Positions 43,536-52,421 are shown, counted from the stretch's first letter. The stretch: DNA of 64,000 nucleotides from Flavobacterium ovatum (GCF_040703125.1 NZ_CP160035.1:2879001-2943000); one strand, 5' to 3'. The notes: generated by a model not told the origin, from the sequence alone. A program made the numbers and translations.

Positions 43536-45539
43536 ATGGAAAATACAACTTTAAAACAACAATGTTCACCAAGTGATGAAAAAGGAAGTAGTTGTTGCAC
43601 AACAGATGAAAAAATAACTTTCAATACAAAGCATCGACATAATGACGATGATGGTCATAATCATGGTGGTGATGATGAAAACGAATCTACTTTCATAAAA
43701 TACCTACCTGCATCCATTAGTTTTATGCTTTTGGTTTCAGGAATCATTTTTGAACAAACGGATAGAGGTTTTTTTAAGTATCCAATTAATTTAATTTGGT
43801 TCGGAATCGCTTATGTTTTTGTTGGACTTCCAGTAAATATTCAAGCTTTAAAACAAATCAAAAAAGGAAATTTCTTCTCAGAATTCTTCTTAATGTCTAT
43901 TGCTACAATTGGAGCTTTTTTTATTGGGCAATATTCTGAAGGAGTGGCTGTAATGTTATTTTACGCTGTTGGCGAGTTGTTTCAAGATGCAGCAGTAAAC
44001 AATGCTAAACGAAGTATAAAAGCCTTGCTAGACGTTCGACCTGACACGGTAAATGTTTTTCGAAAGGGAGAATTAAAAACTATTAATCCTTTTGAAGTAG
44101 CTATTGGCGAAACAATTCAAGTGCGTGCAGGAGAAAAAGTAGCCTTAGATGGAATATTGATTTCAGATAGTGCTTCCTTCAATACAGCTGCGCTTACGGG
44201 CGAAAGCAAACCTGATACCAAGAAAAAAGAAGAAGTTGTTCTAGCAGGAATGATAAACTTAAATTCAGTTGCGGAAATAAAGGTAACTACGCTTTTTAAA
44301 GATAGCAAACTGTCTAAAATTCTCGAAATGGTACAAGATGCCACGGCTCGAAAATCAAAAACGCAATTGTTTATTTCTAAATTCGCAAAAATCTATACAC
44401 CAATTGTAGTGTATTTAGCCATTGCAATTGTAATAGTTCCCTACTTTTTTGAACAAAATTATGTGTTTTCAGATTGGTTGTATCGTGCTTTGGTTTTCTT
44501 AGTTATCTCTTGCCCTTGCGCCTTGGTTATTTCGATTCCACTAGGTTATTTTGGTGGAATAGGTTTGGCTTCACGAAACGGAATACTTTTCAAAGGAAGT
44601 AATTTTTTGGATGTAATGACTACAATCACAGCAGTGGTCATGGACAAAACAGGAACCTTAACCAAAGGTGTATTTAAAGTTCAAAAGGTGGTTGCTCAAA
44701 ATTATGATGAAGAAGAATTAATCCAACTTACAGCAGCTTTAGAAAGTAAATCTACACATCCTATTGCCATTGCAGTTGTGCAATACGCAGCTGATTCTTA
44801 TAGTAATGTGACAATTGGGCAGGTTGAAGAAATTGCAGGCCATGGACTAAAAGGAATAGTAAACGGAAAAGAAGTTCTAGCAGGGAATGTCAAATTACTC
44901 AAAAAGTTTAATATTGAGTATGACTCAGCAATTGAAACTGTTGATGACACAATTGTAGTCGTGGCTGTAAACAATGTTTACGCAGGATACATCACTATTG
45001 CCGATGAAATCAAAGAAGATGCACTCCAAACTATAAAATCATTACATCAATTAGGTATAAAAACAGTTATGCTTTCGGGTGACAAACAGACTGTAGTAGA
45101 TAAAGTTGCAAAAACTTTGGGAATTGATACTGCTTTCGGGAATTTATTACCTGAGGATAAGGTCGAAAAAGTACAGGAACTCAAGAATCAGAATTACAAA
45201 ATTGCTTTTGTTGGAGATGGAGTAAATGATGCGCTGGTCATTGCTTTAGCAGATGCTGGTATTGCCATGGGAGGATTAGGAAGTGACGCTACGATTGAAA
45301 CAGCTGATATTGTGATTCAAAACGACCAACCTAGAAAAATACCAATTGCAATTCAAATTGGGAAAGAAACCCGAAAAATTGTAATTCAAAATATAAGTTT
45401 TGCTTTTGCTGTTAAAGTGATTGTTCTTTCACTAGGGGCAGGTGGACTTGCAACATTATGGGAAGCTGTTTTTGCAGATGTAGGTGTGGCCTTATTGGCG
45501 ATTTTGAATGCCGTTAGAATTCAGAAGATGAAGTTTTAG
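43536..45539 (+). CDS. P1B-type ATPase, probable Zn/Cd/Pb exporter, without HMA domain
   Basis: Metal-exporting P-type ATPase of 667 aa. The membrane metal site is CPCALVISIPLGYFGG (CPC at 326-328); the phosphorylated Asp370 is in MDKTGTLTKG; ATP-binding HP motif is STHPIAIAV, and GDGVNDALVIALADAGIAMG is the hinge. The last helices read AVKVIVLSLG and FADVGVALLAILN: a Lys together with DxG is the P1B-2 (Zn/Cd/Pb) signature, not the Cu signature. No HMA (GMTCxxC) domain precedes the membrane part; instead the first 48 residues are Cys/His/Asp-rich (CSPSDEKGSSCC, HRHNDDDGHNHGG). It is the last gene of the pump unit, 18 bp after the adaptor. CadA- or ZntA-like function is inferred. Confidence 0.9.
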   Translation: MENTTLKQQCSPSDEKGSSCCTTDEKITFNTKHRHNDDDGHNHGGDDENESTFIKYLPASISFMLLVSGIIFEQTDRGFFKYPINLIWFGIAYVFVGLPVNIQALKQIKKGNFFSEFFLMSIATIGAFFIGQYSEGVAVMLFYAVGELFQDAAVNNAKRSIKALLDVRPDTVNVFRKGELKTINPFEVAIGETIQVRAGEKVALDGILISDSASFNTAALTGESKPDTKKKEEVVLAGMINLNSVAEIKVTTLFKDSKLSKILEMVQDATARKSKTQLFISKFAKIYTPIVVYLAIAIVIVPYFFEQNYVFSDWLYRALVFLVISCPCALVISIPLGYFGGIGLASRNGILFKGSNFLDVMTTITAVVMDKTGTLTKGVFKVQKVVAQNYDEEELIQLTAALESKSTHPIAIAVVQYAADSYSNVTIGQVEEIAGHGLKGIVNGKEVLAGNVKLLKKFNIEYDSAIETVDDTIVVVAVNNVYAGYITIADEIKEDALQTIKSLHQLGIKTVMLSGDKQTVVDKVAKTLGIDTAFGNLLPEDKVEKVQELKNQNYKIAFVGDGVNDALVIALADAGIAMGGLGSDATIETADIVIQNDQPRKIPIAIQIGKETRKIVIQNISFAFAVKVIVLSLGAGGLATLWEAVFADVGVALLAILNAVRIQKMKF

Positions 45540-45637
45540 TTATTACAAACAGTCTTCATTACAGTATAAAACGCAATTGAATAGCATAAAAAAACAATAA
45601 AATGGATTATTATTTTTCGTACCAAAAAAAACTATTC

Positions 45638-45645
45638 TATATTTG
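45638..45645 (+). promoter_or_regulatory. -7 promoter element of the DUF2231-like gene
   Basis: TATATTTG, 48 bp before the ATG at 45694, in the 154-bp gap after the ATPase gene. Confidence 0.4.
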
Positions 45646-45693
45646 AATTCAGAATAAATTATTGAGACACTTTTACAATTAATAGAACATAAT

Positions 45694-46176
45694 ATGAACG
45701 ACGCACATTTGCATTTAATGGTCAACCATTTTCCAATCGTTGGAGTGGTATTTGGTTTTGGGATTTTAATTTCAGGCATCTATTTTCGAAATAACGGAAT
45801 AAAAAACACGGCCTATTCGGTATTTATAGTTGCTGCCATCGCGGCTTTTTTGAGTATGTACACTGGAGAAGGAGCAGAAGAATTAGTCGAAGATATGCCA
45901 AATATCGGACATCAAATCATTCACGAACATGAGGAGTATGCAGAGAAATTGGCATTAATTCTATACGCAATGGGACTTTTGTCTATTTATGGTTTTTATT
46001 TGAATGTAAAAACGCATGCCAAAGCAAGGTTATTATCAATTATTATTTTGGTTATTGCAGGAGTGGCTCTTGTTTTTGCATTGAAAACGGGCAAATCTGG
46101 AGGTGAAGTGAGACATACAGAAATTCGTGATACTACAACGGTGTCAATTCCTGTACAAAGTCCTGACGGGGATTAA
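45694..46176 (+). CDS. Small four-helix membrane protein, DUF2231-like
   Basis: A 160-aa membrane protein that I place only loosely in the DUF2231 group. The N-terminus HLHLMVNHFPIVGVVFGFGIL begins with several His residues before helix 1; further hydrophobic helices lie at about 38-55, 86-105 and 110-128; the C-terminal tail (EVRHTEIRDTTTVSIP) is hydrophilic. An acidic stretch, GEGAEELVEDMPN with HEHEEYAE, lies between helices 2 and 3 and could bind metal. Function unknown; position after the metal exporters hints at metal or redox homeostasis, but it has its own candidate promoter. Confidence 0.6.
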   Translation: MNDAHLHLMVNHFPIVGVVFGFGILISGIYFRNNGIKNTAYSVFIVAAIAAFLSMYTGEGAEELVEDMPNIGHQIIHEHEEYAEKLALILYAMGLLSIYGFYLNVKTHAKARLLSIIILVIAGVALVFALKTGKSGGEVRHTEIRDTTTVSIPVQSPDGD

Positions 46177-46202
46177 ATTATTGTTTTAAAATAAAATAAA
46201 AA

Positions 46203-46233
46203 TTGCTTATTTTTAAAATAAAAAGTATATTTG
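46203..46233 (+). promoter_or_regulatory. his operon promoter (TTG-N20-TATATTTG)
   Basis: TTG at 46203-46205 and TATATTTG at 46226-46233 with a 20-bp spacer, an excellent match. The leader RNA would start near 46240, about 25 nt before the leader-peptide ATG. Confidence 0.7.
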
Positions 46234-46265
46234 CAATCGAAATAAAGTAGTTAATTTTACAAAAT

Positions 46266-46325
46266 ATGTTATCAAATCAAGTACATCATCATCATTCTCA
46301 TTTTTGCTCTCAAGCGATGTGTTAA
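46266..46325 (+). CDS. Histidine operon leader peptide
   Basis: A 19-codon reading frame encoding MLSNQVHHHHSHFCSQAMC: five His codons, four of them consecutive (46284-46295) and one more after a Ser. It lies between the his promoter and a strong terminator hairpin (46351-46383) ahead of hisG. In classical his attenuation, shortage of charged tRNA-His stalls the ribosome on such codons and prevents the terminator. The strict terminator/antiterminator switch could not be fully resolved by eye: no segment with long complementarity to the terminator's 5' arm is obvious. The peptide itself is not expected to have another function. Confidence 0.8.
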   Translation: MLSNQVHHHHSHFCSQAMC

Positions 46326-46350
46326 TGGTATGCGTGTAATCATCATATTA

Positions 46351-46383
46351 AAAAACCCGTTTGAGTACATCAAACGGGTTTTT
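46351..46383 (+). terminator. Attenuator terminator upstream of hisG
   Basis: A 13-bp stem AAAAACCCGTTTG (46351-46363) with CAAACGGGTTTTT (46371-46383), extendable by one A-T pair, loop about 5 nt, with a T-run at the end. It starts 25 nt after the leader-peptide stop. The loop sequence TTGAGTACA is complementary to TGTACTCAA at 46403-46411. Confidence 0.85.
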
Positions 46384-46444
46384 CATTGTGTGTTAAGTCC
46401 TTTGTACTCAAGCACATTAAATAAAATATAAAAAAAACAAAACA

Positions 46445-47302
46445 ATGAGTACGTTAAAAATTGCAATTCAAAAATCAGGTAGATTAAACGAAGAAAGTAT
46501 TCAAATCCTTAAAGATGCGGGGATTTCTATCAACAACGGTATTGACCAATTAAAGGCAGAAGCTTCTAATTTCCCTTTGGAAGTGTTGTATTTACGAAAT
46601 TCAGATATTCCTCAATATTTGATTGATGGAGTAGTAGATATCGCTATTGTTGGTGATAATTTATTGGTTGAAAAAGGAAAAGATATTGAAGTTATCCAAA
46701 AGTTAGGATTTTCAAAATGTAAAGTTTCGATTGCAGTTCCTAAAGCTTTCGAATATAATTCTATTCAAGATTTGAACGGATTGCGTGTTGCAACTTCGTA
46801 TCCAAATACAGTAATTGATTTTTGTAATTCGAAAGGAGTGTCTGTTGATATTCACCAAATTTCGGGGTCAGTAGAAATTGCTCCAAATATCGGTTTAGCA
46901 GATGCTATTGTAGATATCGTTTCTAGCGGAAGTACTTTGTTTAAAAACAATTTGAAAGAAGTAGAGGTGATTTTCAAAAGTGAAGCAGTTTTGGCGGTTT
47001 CTCCAAAAGTTTCTCCTGAATCTCAAAAAATCATTGATACTTTAAAATTCAGAATCGAATCTGTTCTAAGAGCGCGTAAATCAAAATACATTTTGATGAA
47101 CGTACCGAATGATAAAATTGAAGCGATCAGCAGTATTCTTCCAGTTTTGAAAAGTGCAACGGTAATGCCATTGGCTCAAGAAGGTTGGAGTAGTGTGCAC
47201 ACGGTAATTGATAAAGATACTTTTTGGGAAGTAATCGACCAATTGAAAGAAGCTGGTGCCGAAGGAATTTTGGTTTGTCCAATTGAGAAAATGGTGCTTT
47301 AA
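46445..47302 (+). CDS. hisG: ATP phosphoribosyltransferase, long form
   Basis: First enzyme of histidine synthesis, joining ATP and PRPP. It is 285 aa, the long form with a C-terminal ACT-like regulatory domain (about 215-285), so it is expected to be feedback-inhibited by histidine and needs no HisZ. Signatures: IAIQKSGRLNEESIQIL, VVDIAIVGDNLLVEKG, RVATSYPNTV and ADAIVDIVSSGSTL for PRPP/ATP binding, and the end WSSVHTVIDKDTFWEVIDQLKEAGAEGILVCPIEKM-like. Begins 61 bp after the attenuator. First of eight his genes in this unit. Confidence 0.96.
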   Translation: MSTLKIAIQKSGRLNEESIQILKDAGISINNGIDQLKAEASNFPLEVLYLRNSDIPQYLIDGVVDIAIVGDNLLVEKGKDIEVIQKLGFSKCKVSIAVPKAFEYNSIQDLNGLRVATSYPNTVIDFCNSKGVSVDIHQISGSVEIAPNIGLADAIVDIVSSGSTLFKNNLKEVEVIFKSEAVLAVSPKVSPESQKIIDTLKFRIESVLRARKSKYILMNVPNDKIEAISSILPVLKSATVMPLAQEGWSSVHTVIDKDTFWEVIDQLKEAGAEGILVCPIEKMVL

Positions 47303-47305
47303 ATA

Positions 47306-47378
47306 AGTTAGAAATTAGAGGGTAGAAGTTAGAGGTTCTGGGAGTGAACTTGAAACTTGAAACCTTAAACTAAAAACT
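47306..47378 (+). repeat. Heptad inverted array, hisG-hisD gap
   Basis: Purine-type heptamers AGTTAGA, AATTAGA, GGGTAGA, AGTTAGA, GGTTCTG (47306-47340) are followed by reverse-type heptamers GAACTTG, AAACTTG, AAACCTT, AAACTAA (47346-47373). The two halves are roughly complementary and can fold together. It occupies the whole gap and ends at the hisD ATG (47379). Confidence 0.65.
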
Positions 47379-48671
47379 ATGAATAAAATATACAATCCCG
47401 TTAAGGAAACTTGGGCTTCTATTTTAGAAAGACCCACCAAAACGGTAAACGATATAGAACAAACGGTAAAAGAAATTTTTGCGGCTGTTCAAAAAGACGG
47501 AGATGCGGCTGTGGCCAAATATACGACGCAGTTTGATGGAGTGTACTTTGAAAATAGCGAAGTGACTTCTGAAGAAATTGAAACGGCAGTTGCTTCTATT
47601 TCAATTGAATTAAAGGAAGCTATTGCTTTGGCAAAAGCCAATGTAGAAAAGTTTCACCAAGCACAAAAAACAGCTCGTGTTTCTGTAGAAACGGCGCCTG
47701 GAGTACAATGCTGGCAAGAAAAAAGACCAATTCAAAAAGTAGGTTTGTACATTCCGGGAGGAACTGCACCTTTGTTTTCGACGGTTTTGATGTTGGCGGT
47801 TCCTGCTAAAATTGCCGGTTGTAACGAAATTGTTTTGTGTTCACCACCGGATAAAAACGGAAATATAAATCCTGCGATTTTATATGCTGCTAATCTATGT
47901 GGCGTAACCAAAATTATCAAAGTAGGCGGAATACAAGCCATCGCTGGAATGACGTTTGGAACAAAAGCGATTCCGAAAGTGTACAAGATTTTCGGACCAG
48001 GAAACCAATATGTGACAGTAGCCAAACAATTGGCAACGCAGTTTGGTGTAGCGATTGATATGCCAGCTGGACCTTCTGAATTATTGGTTGTTGCAGATGA
48101 TACTGCAATACCTGCTTTTGTAGCTTCTGATTTACTTTCTCAGGCAGAGCACGGTGTTGATAGTCAAGTGATTTTGGTTGCGACATCTAAAGTGATTATT
48201 GATGCAGTAGAGAAAGAGATTGAACTGCAATTAGAACAATTACCTCGTAAAAATATTGCCGAAAAGGCCATTGCTAATTCCAAATTAATCTATGTCGAAA
48301 ACGATAAAATCGCTTTAGAATTAATAGATGAATATGGTCCTGAGCATTTTATTGTTTGCGTGAAAGACCAAGATTTTTATGTAAATAATATTGGGAATGC
48401 AGGTTCGGTTTTTATTGGAAATTACACGCCCGAAAGTGCAGGTGATTATGCTTCGGGAACCAATCATACTTTACCAACAAATGGCTATGCAAAGAACTAC
48501 AGCGGCGTAAATTTGGATAGTTTTATGAAATCAATGACGTTTCAAAAAATATCAGCCGTTGGAATTCAGAACATTGGAAACGCAATCGAACTAATGGCAG
48601 AAGCCGAAGGTTTGCAAGCGCACAAAAATGCAGTTAGTTTGAGGTTAGCAGAGATAAAAAAAGGAAAATAG
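47379..48671 (+). CDS. hisD: Histidinol dehydrogenase
   Basis: Zn-dependent enzyme for the last two steps, histidinol to histidine with NAD. It is 430 aa. Key segments: IQKVGLYIPGGTAPLFSTVLM, the NAD-binding KVYKIFGPGNQYVTVAK, the GPSELLVVADD-type block (AGPSELLVVADDTA), and the active-site region SQAEHGVDSQ with the Zn-binding Gln and His, followed by GPEHFIVCV and YTPESAGDYASGTNHTLPTNG. Nothing unusual apart from the repeats on both sides of the gene. Confidence 0.97.
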   Translation: MNKIYNPVKETWASILERPTKTVNDIEQTVKEIFAAVQKDGDAAVAKYTTQFDGVYFENSEVTSEEIETAVASISIELKEAIALAKANVEKFHQAQKTARVSVETAPGVQCWQEKRPIQKVGLYIPGGTAPLFSTVLMLAVPAKIAGCNEIVLCSPPDKNGNINPAILYAANLCGVTKIIKVGGIQAIAGMTFGTKAIPKVYKIFGPGNQYVTVAKQLATQFGVAIDMPAGPSELLVVADDTAIPAFVASDLLSQAEHGVDSQVILVATSKVIIDAVEKEIELQLEQLPRKNIAEKAIANSKLIYVENDKIALELIDEYGPEHFIVCVKDQDFYVNNIGNAGSVFIGNYTPESAGDYASGTNHTLPTNGYAKNYSGVNLDSFMKSMTFQKISAVGIQNIGNAIELMAEAEGLQAHKNAVSLRLAEIKKGK

Positions 48672-48676
48672 AACAA

Positions 48677-48752
48677 AGAATATAGAGAAGAGAGCGAAGA
48701 CATGATGAAAGATAGGTGTATATTAAAATCTATTTTCTATTCTCTATATTCT
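48677..48752 (+). repeat. 13-bp inverted repeat, hisD-hisC gap
   Basis: AGAATATAGAGAA (48677-48689) pairs perfectly with TTCTCTATATTCT (48740-48752), with further pairs inside, enclosing about 50 nt. It fills most of the 104-bp gap between hisD and hisC. Confidence 0.6.
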
Positions 48753-48775
48753 AATCTCTTTTAAAGATAAGAAAG

Positions 48776-49819
48776 ATGAAATTTGATATAAATACACTTG
48801 TTCGTGAGAACGTAAAGGTTTTAAAACCATATTCGTCAGCGAGAGATGAGTTTGAAGATTTTGATACTGCTCAAATGGTTTTTTTGGATGCGAATGAGAA
48901 TCCGTTTGAAAATGGAGTGAATCGTTATCCAGACCCACAACAAGCTTCAGTGAAAGCAGTTTTGGGAAAGATGAAAAACCTTAGTACCAAACAAATCTTG
49001 TTAGGAAACGGAAGTGACGAAGTATTGGATTTATTATTTAGAGCTTTTTGTGAGCCTAAAATAGATAATGTAATCACTTTGCCTCCAACGTACGGAATGT
49101 ATGGTGTTTTGGCAAATATCAATAATGTTGAAAATAAAGAGATTTTATTATCGAATGACTTTCATCCAGAAGTAGAAAGCATTTTGGCAGCAGTAACGCA
49201 TTCGACAAAAATCATCTTTTTGTGTTCGCCAAATAACCCAACCGGAAATTCATTTTCGACAGAAAGTGTTACTACTTTGTTGGAGAAATTCAACGGATTT
49301 GTGGTTATTGATGAAGCGTATATCGACTTTTCAGAAAAGGCGAGTTGGTTGGCAAAATTAGACCTATATCCAAATTTGATTATCACGCAAACCTTATCAA
49401 AAGCGTATGGTTTGGCGGGAATTCGTTTAGGAATATGTTATGCTTCTGCAGAAGTAATTGCAGTTATCAACAAAATTAAACCTCCTTATAACGTAAACGA
49501 ATTAACGCAACAAAGAGCTTTAGAACGTTTGAGTAATGAAGCTAAGATTCAGAACGAAATAACCTCAATTATAGCACAAAGGACTGAATTGCTTCAAGTT
49601 TTAGATAAAGTATCTTTCGTAGAGAAAATCTATCCAACCGAAGCAAATTTTATTCTAATTAAAGTTGATAATGCTAACCAACGTTACGCTGAATTAATTG
49701 CCAAAGGAATTGTAATTCGAAATAGAACTACACAACCACTTTGCGAAAATTGTTTGCGTTTGACTATTGGAACTGCAGAAGAGAATAAGAAGTTGATGGA
49801 AGCTTTGAAAAATTGTTAA
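48776..49819 (+). CDS. hisC: Histidinol-phosphate aminotransferase
   Basis: PLP enzyme converting imidazole-acetol phosphate to histidinol phosphate. It is 347 aa. Motifs: LDANENPFENGVNRYPDPQ (substrate loop), ILLGNGSDEVLDLL, FLCSPNNPTGN, VVIDEAYIDFS (Asp/Tyr contacting PLP), and TLSKAYGLAGIRLG, where the lysine in SKA binds PLP; the C-terminal RNRTTQPLCENCLRLTIG contains the carboxylate-binding arginine. Type-I aminotransferase assignment is supported further by its place between hisD and hisB. Confidence 0.95.
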   Translation: MKFDINTLVRENVKVLKPYSSARDEFEDFDTAQMVFLDANENPFENGVNRYPDPQQASVKAVLGKMKNLSTKQILLGNGSDEVLDLLFRAFCEPKIDNVITLPPTYGMYGVLANINNVENKEILLSNDFHPEVESILAAVTHSTKIIFLCSPNNPTGNSFSTESVTTLLEKFNGFVVIDEAYIDFSEKASWLAKLDLYPNLIITQTLSKAYGLAGIRLGICYASAEVIAVINKIKPPYNVNELTQQRALERLSNEAKIQNEITSIIAQRTELLQVLDKVSFVEKIYPTEANFILIKVDNANQRYAELIAKGIVIRNRTTQPLCENCLRLTIGTAEENKKLMEALKNC

Positions 49820-49825
49820 ACTAAC

Positions 49826-49859
49826 TAACCCTCTAAGGGTTAAAACCCTTAGAGGGTTA
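49826..49859 (+). repeat. Perfect 14-bp hairpin, hisC-hisB gap
   Basis: TAACCCTCTAAGGG (49826-49839) and CCCTTAGAGGGTTA (49846-49859) with loop TTAAAA. It is a perfect stem in a 54-bp gap, without a T-run afterwards. It could act as a weak terminator or an mRNA-stabilising element. Confidence 0.65.
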
Positions 49860-49873
49860 TTATTTAAAATAAA

Positions 49874-51010
49874 ATGAAAAAAGTACTTTTTATAGATCGT
49901 GATGGAACGATTGTTTTGGAACCAGCAGGATTGCAATTAGACAGTTTAGAGAAATTGGAGTTTTATCCAAAATCGTTTCAATATTTGGCTAAAATAGCTA
50001 CCGAATTGGATTATGAATTGGCGATGGTAACCAACCAAGACGGTTTGGGAACAGATAGCTTTCCTGAAGATACGTTTTGGCCAACCCAAAACTTTATATT
50101 GAGAGCGTTTCAAAATGAAGGAGTGCTTTTTGATGATATTTTTGTAGACCGCTCTTTTCCAGAGGACAATGCGCCTACACGTAAGCCACGTACAGGAATG
50201 TTAACTAAATACATAGGAAATCCAAATTATGATTTGGCAAACTCTTTTGTATTAGGGGACCGTTTGACAGATGTGGAATTGGCAAAAAATTTGGGTGCAA
50301 AAGCAATCTTCATGAACACTACTGATGGAGCTGGAAGCGAAGAAATTAGTGCTAAACGTGAAGAGTTAGACGAAACAATCGTTTTGCAATCTACAGATTG
50401 GAAAAAGATATACGAGTTCTTAAAGCTAGAAGAGCGTACGGCTTCTATCACTAGAAAAACACACGAAACGGATATTTACATCAAATTGAACTTGGACGGA
50501 ACAGGTCAAAGTAAAATTGATACCGGAATTGCTTTTTTCGACCATATGTTAGACCAAATTTCGCGTCACGGGCAAATGGATTTAGAAATAAAAGTAGTAG
50601 GTGATTTAGAAGTTGACGAACACCATACTATTGAAGATACAGCAATTGCATTGGGAGAAGTCTATGCAAAAGCATTAGGAAATAAACTAGGAATTGAGCG
50701 TTACGGTTTCTGCTTACCAATGGATGATTGTTTAGCGCAAGTAGCGATCGATTTTGGAGGAAGAAACTGGTTGATTTGGGAAACGGAATTCAAACGTGAA
50801 ATGGTGGGTAAAATGCCAACAGAGATGTTTTTCCACTTTTTTAAATCGTTTTCTGATGGTGCTAAAGCCAACATCAATATAAAAGCGGAAGGTGATAATG
50901 AGCACCACAAAATCGAAGCCATTTTTAAAGCTTTCGCGAAAGCGATAAAAGTAGCGGTGAAACGTGATACAGAAAAAATGATTTTGCCAAGTACGAAGGG
51001 AATGTTGTAA
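49874..51010 (+). CDS. hisB: Bifunctional histidinol-phosphatase / imidazoleglycerol-phosphate dehydratase
   Basis: Two enzymes of the pathway in one 378-aa chain, as in enterobacteria. The N-terminal HAD-type phosphatase (about 1-170) starts [12 protein letters not shown], with nucleophile Asp8 and acid Asp10, and has the second-motif [23 protein letters not shown] Zn loop. The C-terminal IGPD domain (about 185-378) has the two metal-binding His clusters: [15 protein letters not shown] and [15 protein letters not shown], and later HFFKSF and [19 protein letters not shown]. The reading frame is continuous. hisH follows after 73 bp, filled by heptads. Confidence 0.96.
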   Translation: MKKVLFIDRDGTIVLEPAGLQLDSLEKLEFYPKSFQYLAKIATELDYELAMVTNQDGLGTDSFPEDTFWPTQNFILRAFQNEGVLFDDIFVDRSFPEDNAPTRKPRTGMLTKYIGNPNYDLANSFVLGDRLTDVELAKNLGAKAIFMNTTDGAGSEEISAKREELDETIVLQSTDWKKIYEFLKLEERTASITRKTHETDIYIKLNLDGTGQSKIDTGIAFFDHMLDQISRHGQMDLEIKVVGDLEVDEHHTIEDTAIALGEVYAKALGNKLGIERYGFCLPMDDCLAQVAIDFGGRNWLIWETEFKREMVGKMPTEMFFHFFKSFSDGAKANINIKAEGDNEHHKIEAIFKAFAKAIKVAVKRDTEKMILPSTKGML

Positions 51011-51013
51011 AAT

Positions 51014-51080
51014 AAAGTTAAAAGTTAAGAGTGAGGAGTTTGGGTACTTCTGACTTCTAACTTTTAACTTCTAACTTAAG
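51014..51080 (+). repeat. Heptad inverted array, hisB-hisH gap
   Basis: AAAGTTA, AAAGTTA, AGAGTGA, GGAGTTT (51014-51041) followed by ACTTCTG, ACTTCTA, ACTTTTA, ACTTCTA, ACTTAAG (51046-51080). It ends four bases before the hisH ATG (51084). Both halves keep a strict 7-bp phase and can pair. Confidence 0.65.
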
Positions 51081-51083
51081 TTA

Positions 51084-51677
51084 ATGAAAATAGTAATCAT
51101 AAATTACGGAGCAGGAAATATTCAGAGCATTATGTTTGCCATCGAAAGATTGGGATTTCATGCCGTTTTGAGTAATGATCCTGACGAAATAAGAGCAGCT
51201 GATAAAGTGATTTTCCCAGGAGTGGGAGAGGCGAGTTATGCAATGAAAATGTTGAAAGAAAGTGGATTGGATAGTTTGATTCCGACCTTGACGCAACCGG
51301 TTCTAGGAATTTGTCTCGGAATGCAATTGATGTGCCATCACTCGGAAGAGGGCGATACAACTGGTATGGGTATTTTCGATGTAAATGTATACAAATACAC
51401 CAACAAAGTAAAAGTCCCTCATATGGGGTGGAATACCATTTATAATTTGAAATCGGACTTGTTTAAAGACATTGCCGAAAATGATTATATGTATTTGGTA
51501 CACAGTTTTTATGCGCCATTATGCAAAGAAACCATCGCAACGACAAATTATGAATTAGAATATTCATCGGCATTAGAAAATAAAAATTTCTTTGGAACTC
51601 AATTTCACCCAGAGAAAAGTGGTGATGTAGGAGAACAAATTCTTAAAAATTTTTTACTTCTAAACTCTAACTTCTAA
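51084..51677 (+). CDS. hisH: Imidazole glycerol phosphate synthase, glutaminase subunit
   Basis: Class I glutaminase that supplies ammonia to HisF. It is 197 aa. Motifs: IINYGAGNIQSI near the start, PGVGEASYAMKML, the nucleophile Cys in VLGICLGMQLMC and the His-Glu pair in GTQFHPEKSGDVGE. The final codons LLLNSNF and the stop lie inside a heptad repeat array (51654-51695), so the natural C-terminus has been remodelled by the repeat. hisA starts 21 bp later. Confidence 0.95.
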   Translation: MKIVIINYGAGNIQSIMFAIERLGFHAVLSNDPDEIRAADKVIFPGVGEASYAMKMLKESGLDSLIPTLTQPVLGICLGMQLMCHHSEEGDTTGMGIFDVNVYKYTNKVKVPHMGWNTIYNLKSDLFKDIAENDYMYLVHSFYAPLCKETIATTNYELEYSSALENKNFFGTQFHPEKSGDVGEQILKNFLLLNSNF

Positions 51678-51695
51678 CTTTTAACCTCTACCCTT
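51654..51695 (+). repeat. Heptad array across the hisH stop and hisH-hisA gap
   Basis: Six in-phase heptamers: TTACTTC, TAAACTC, TAACTTC, TAACTTT, TAACCTC, TACCCTT. It covers the last seven codons of hisH, its stop codon, and the gap up to hisA (ATG 51699). Confidence 0.65.
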
Positions 51696-51698
51696 ATC

Positions 51699-52421
51699 AT
51701 GAGAATAATACCAGCAATAGACATCATCGACGGAAAATGTGTTCGTTTGTCCAAAGGAGATTATAATACCAAAATTATTTATAACGAAAATCCATTGGAA
51801 GTTGCCAAAGAATTTGAGGCACATGGAATAGAATTTTTGCATTTAGTAGATTTGGATGGAGCAAAATCAAGCCGCATTATCAATCACAAAATTTTGGAGC
51901 AAATTGCTACTCAAACCAAATTGAAAATCGATTTTGGTGGTGGTTTAAAATCGGATGAAGATTTAAAAATAGCTTTCGAATCTGGAGCAAACCAAATTAC
52001 AGGAGGAAGTATCGCGGTTAAAAACCGTGAAGTTTTCGAAAAGTGGATATCAAAATTTGGTGCAGACAAAATCATTTTGGGAGCTGATGCTAATAACGAA
52101 AAAGTTGCAGTATCTGGATGGTTGGAAGAGTCAGACCAAGAGTTAGTTCCTTTTATTCAAGGTTATCAGTCGAAAGGAATTCAGTACGTAATTTGTACGG
52201 ATATTGCCAAAGACGGAATGTTAGAAGGTCCAAGTTTTGATTTATACGAAAAGATTTTGAAACAAGCGGAAGGTTTAAAACTAATCGCTTCGGGTGGTAT
52301 TTCAACTTTCGACGAATTGCCTAAATTAGCCGAATTGGGTTGTGAAGGTACCATCATTGGTAAAGCGATTTACGAAGGAAGAATATCGTTGAAACAATTG
52401 GAACAGTATATCATATCGTAG
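51699..52421 (+). CDS. hisA: ProFAR isomerase
   Basis: Amadori isomerase of histidine synthesis, a (beta/alpha)8 enzyme. It is 240 aa. Motifs: [20 protein letters not shown] (Asp8 base region), [33 protein letters not shown] and the phosphate-binding [13 protein letters not shown] with [11 protein letters not shown] at the C-terminus. Its stop codon lies in the first arm of a perfect palindrome (52418-52446). hisF follows after 40 bp. Confidence 0.96.
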   Translation: MRIIPAIDIIDGKCVRLSKGDYNTKIIYNENPLEVAKEFEAHGIEFLHLVDLDGAKSSRIINHKILEQIATQTKLKIDFGGGLKSDEDLKIAFESGANQITGGSIAVKNREVFEKWISKFGADKIILGADANNEKVAVSGWLEESDQELVPFIQGYQSKGIQYVICTDIAKDGMLEGPSFDLYEKILKQAEGLKLIASGGISTFDELPKLAELGCEGTIIGKAIYEGRISLKQLEQYIIS

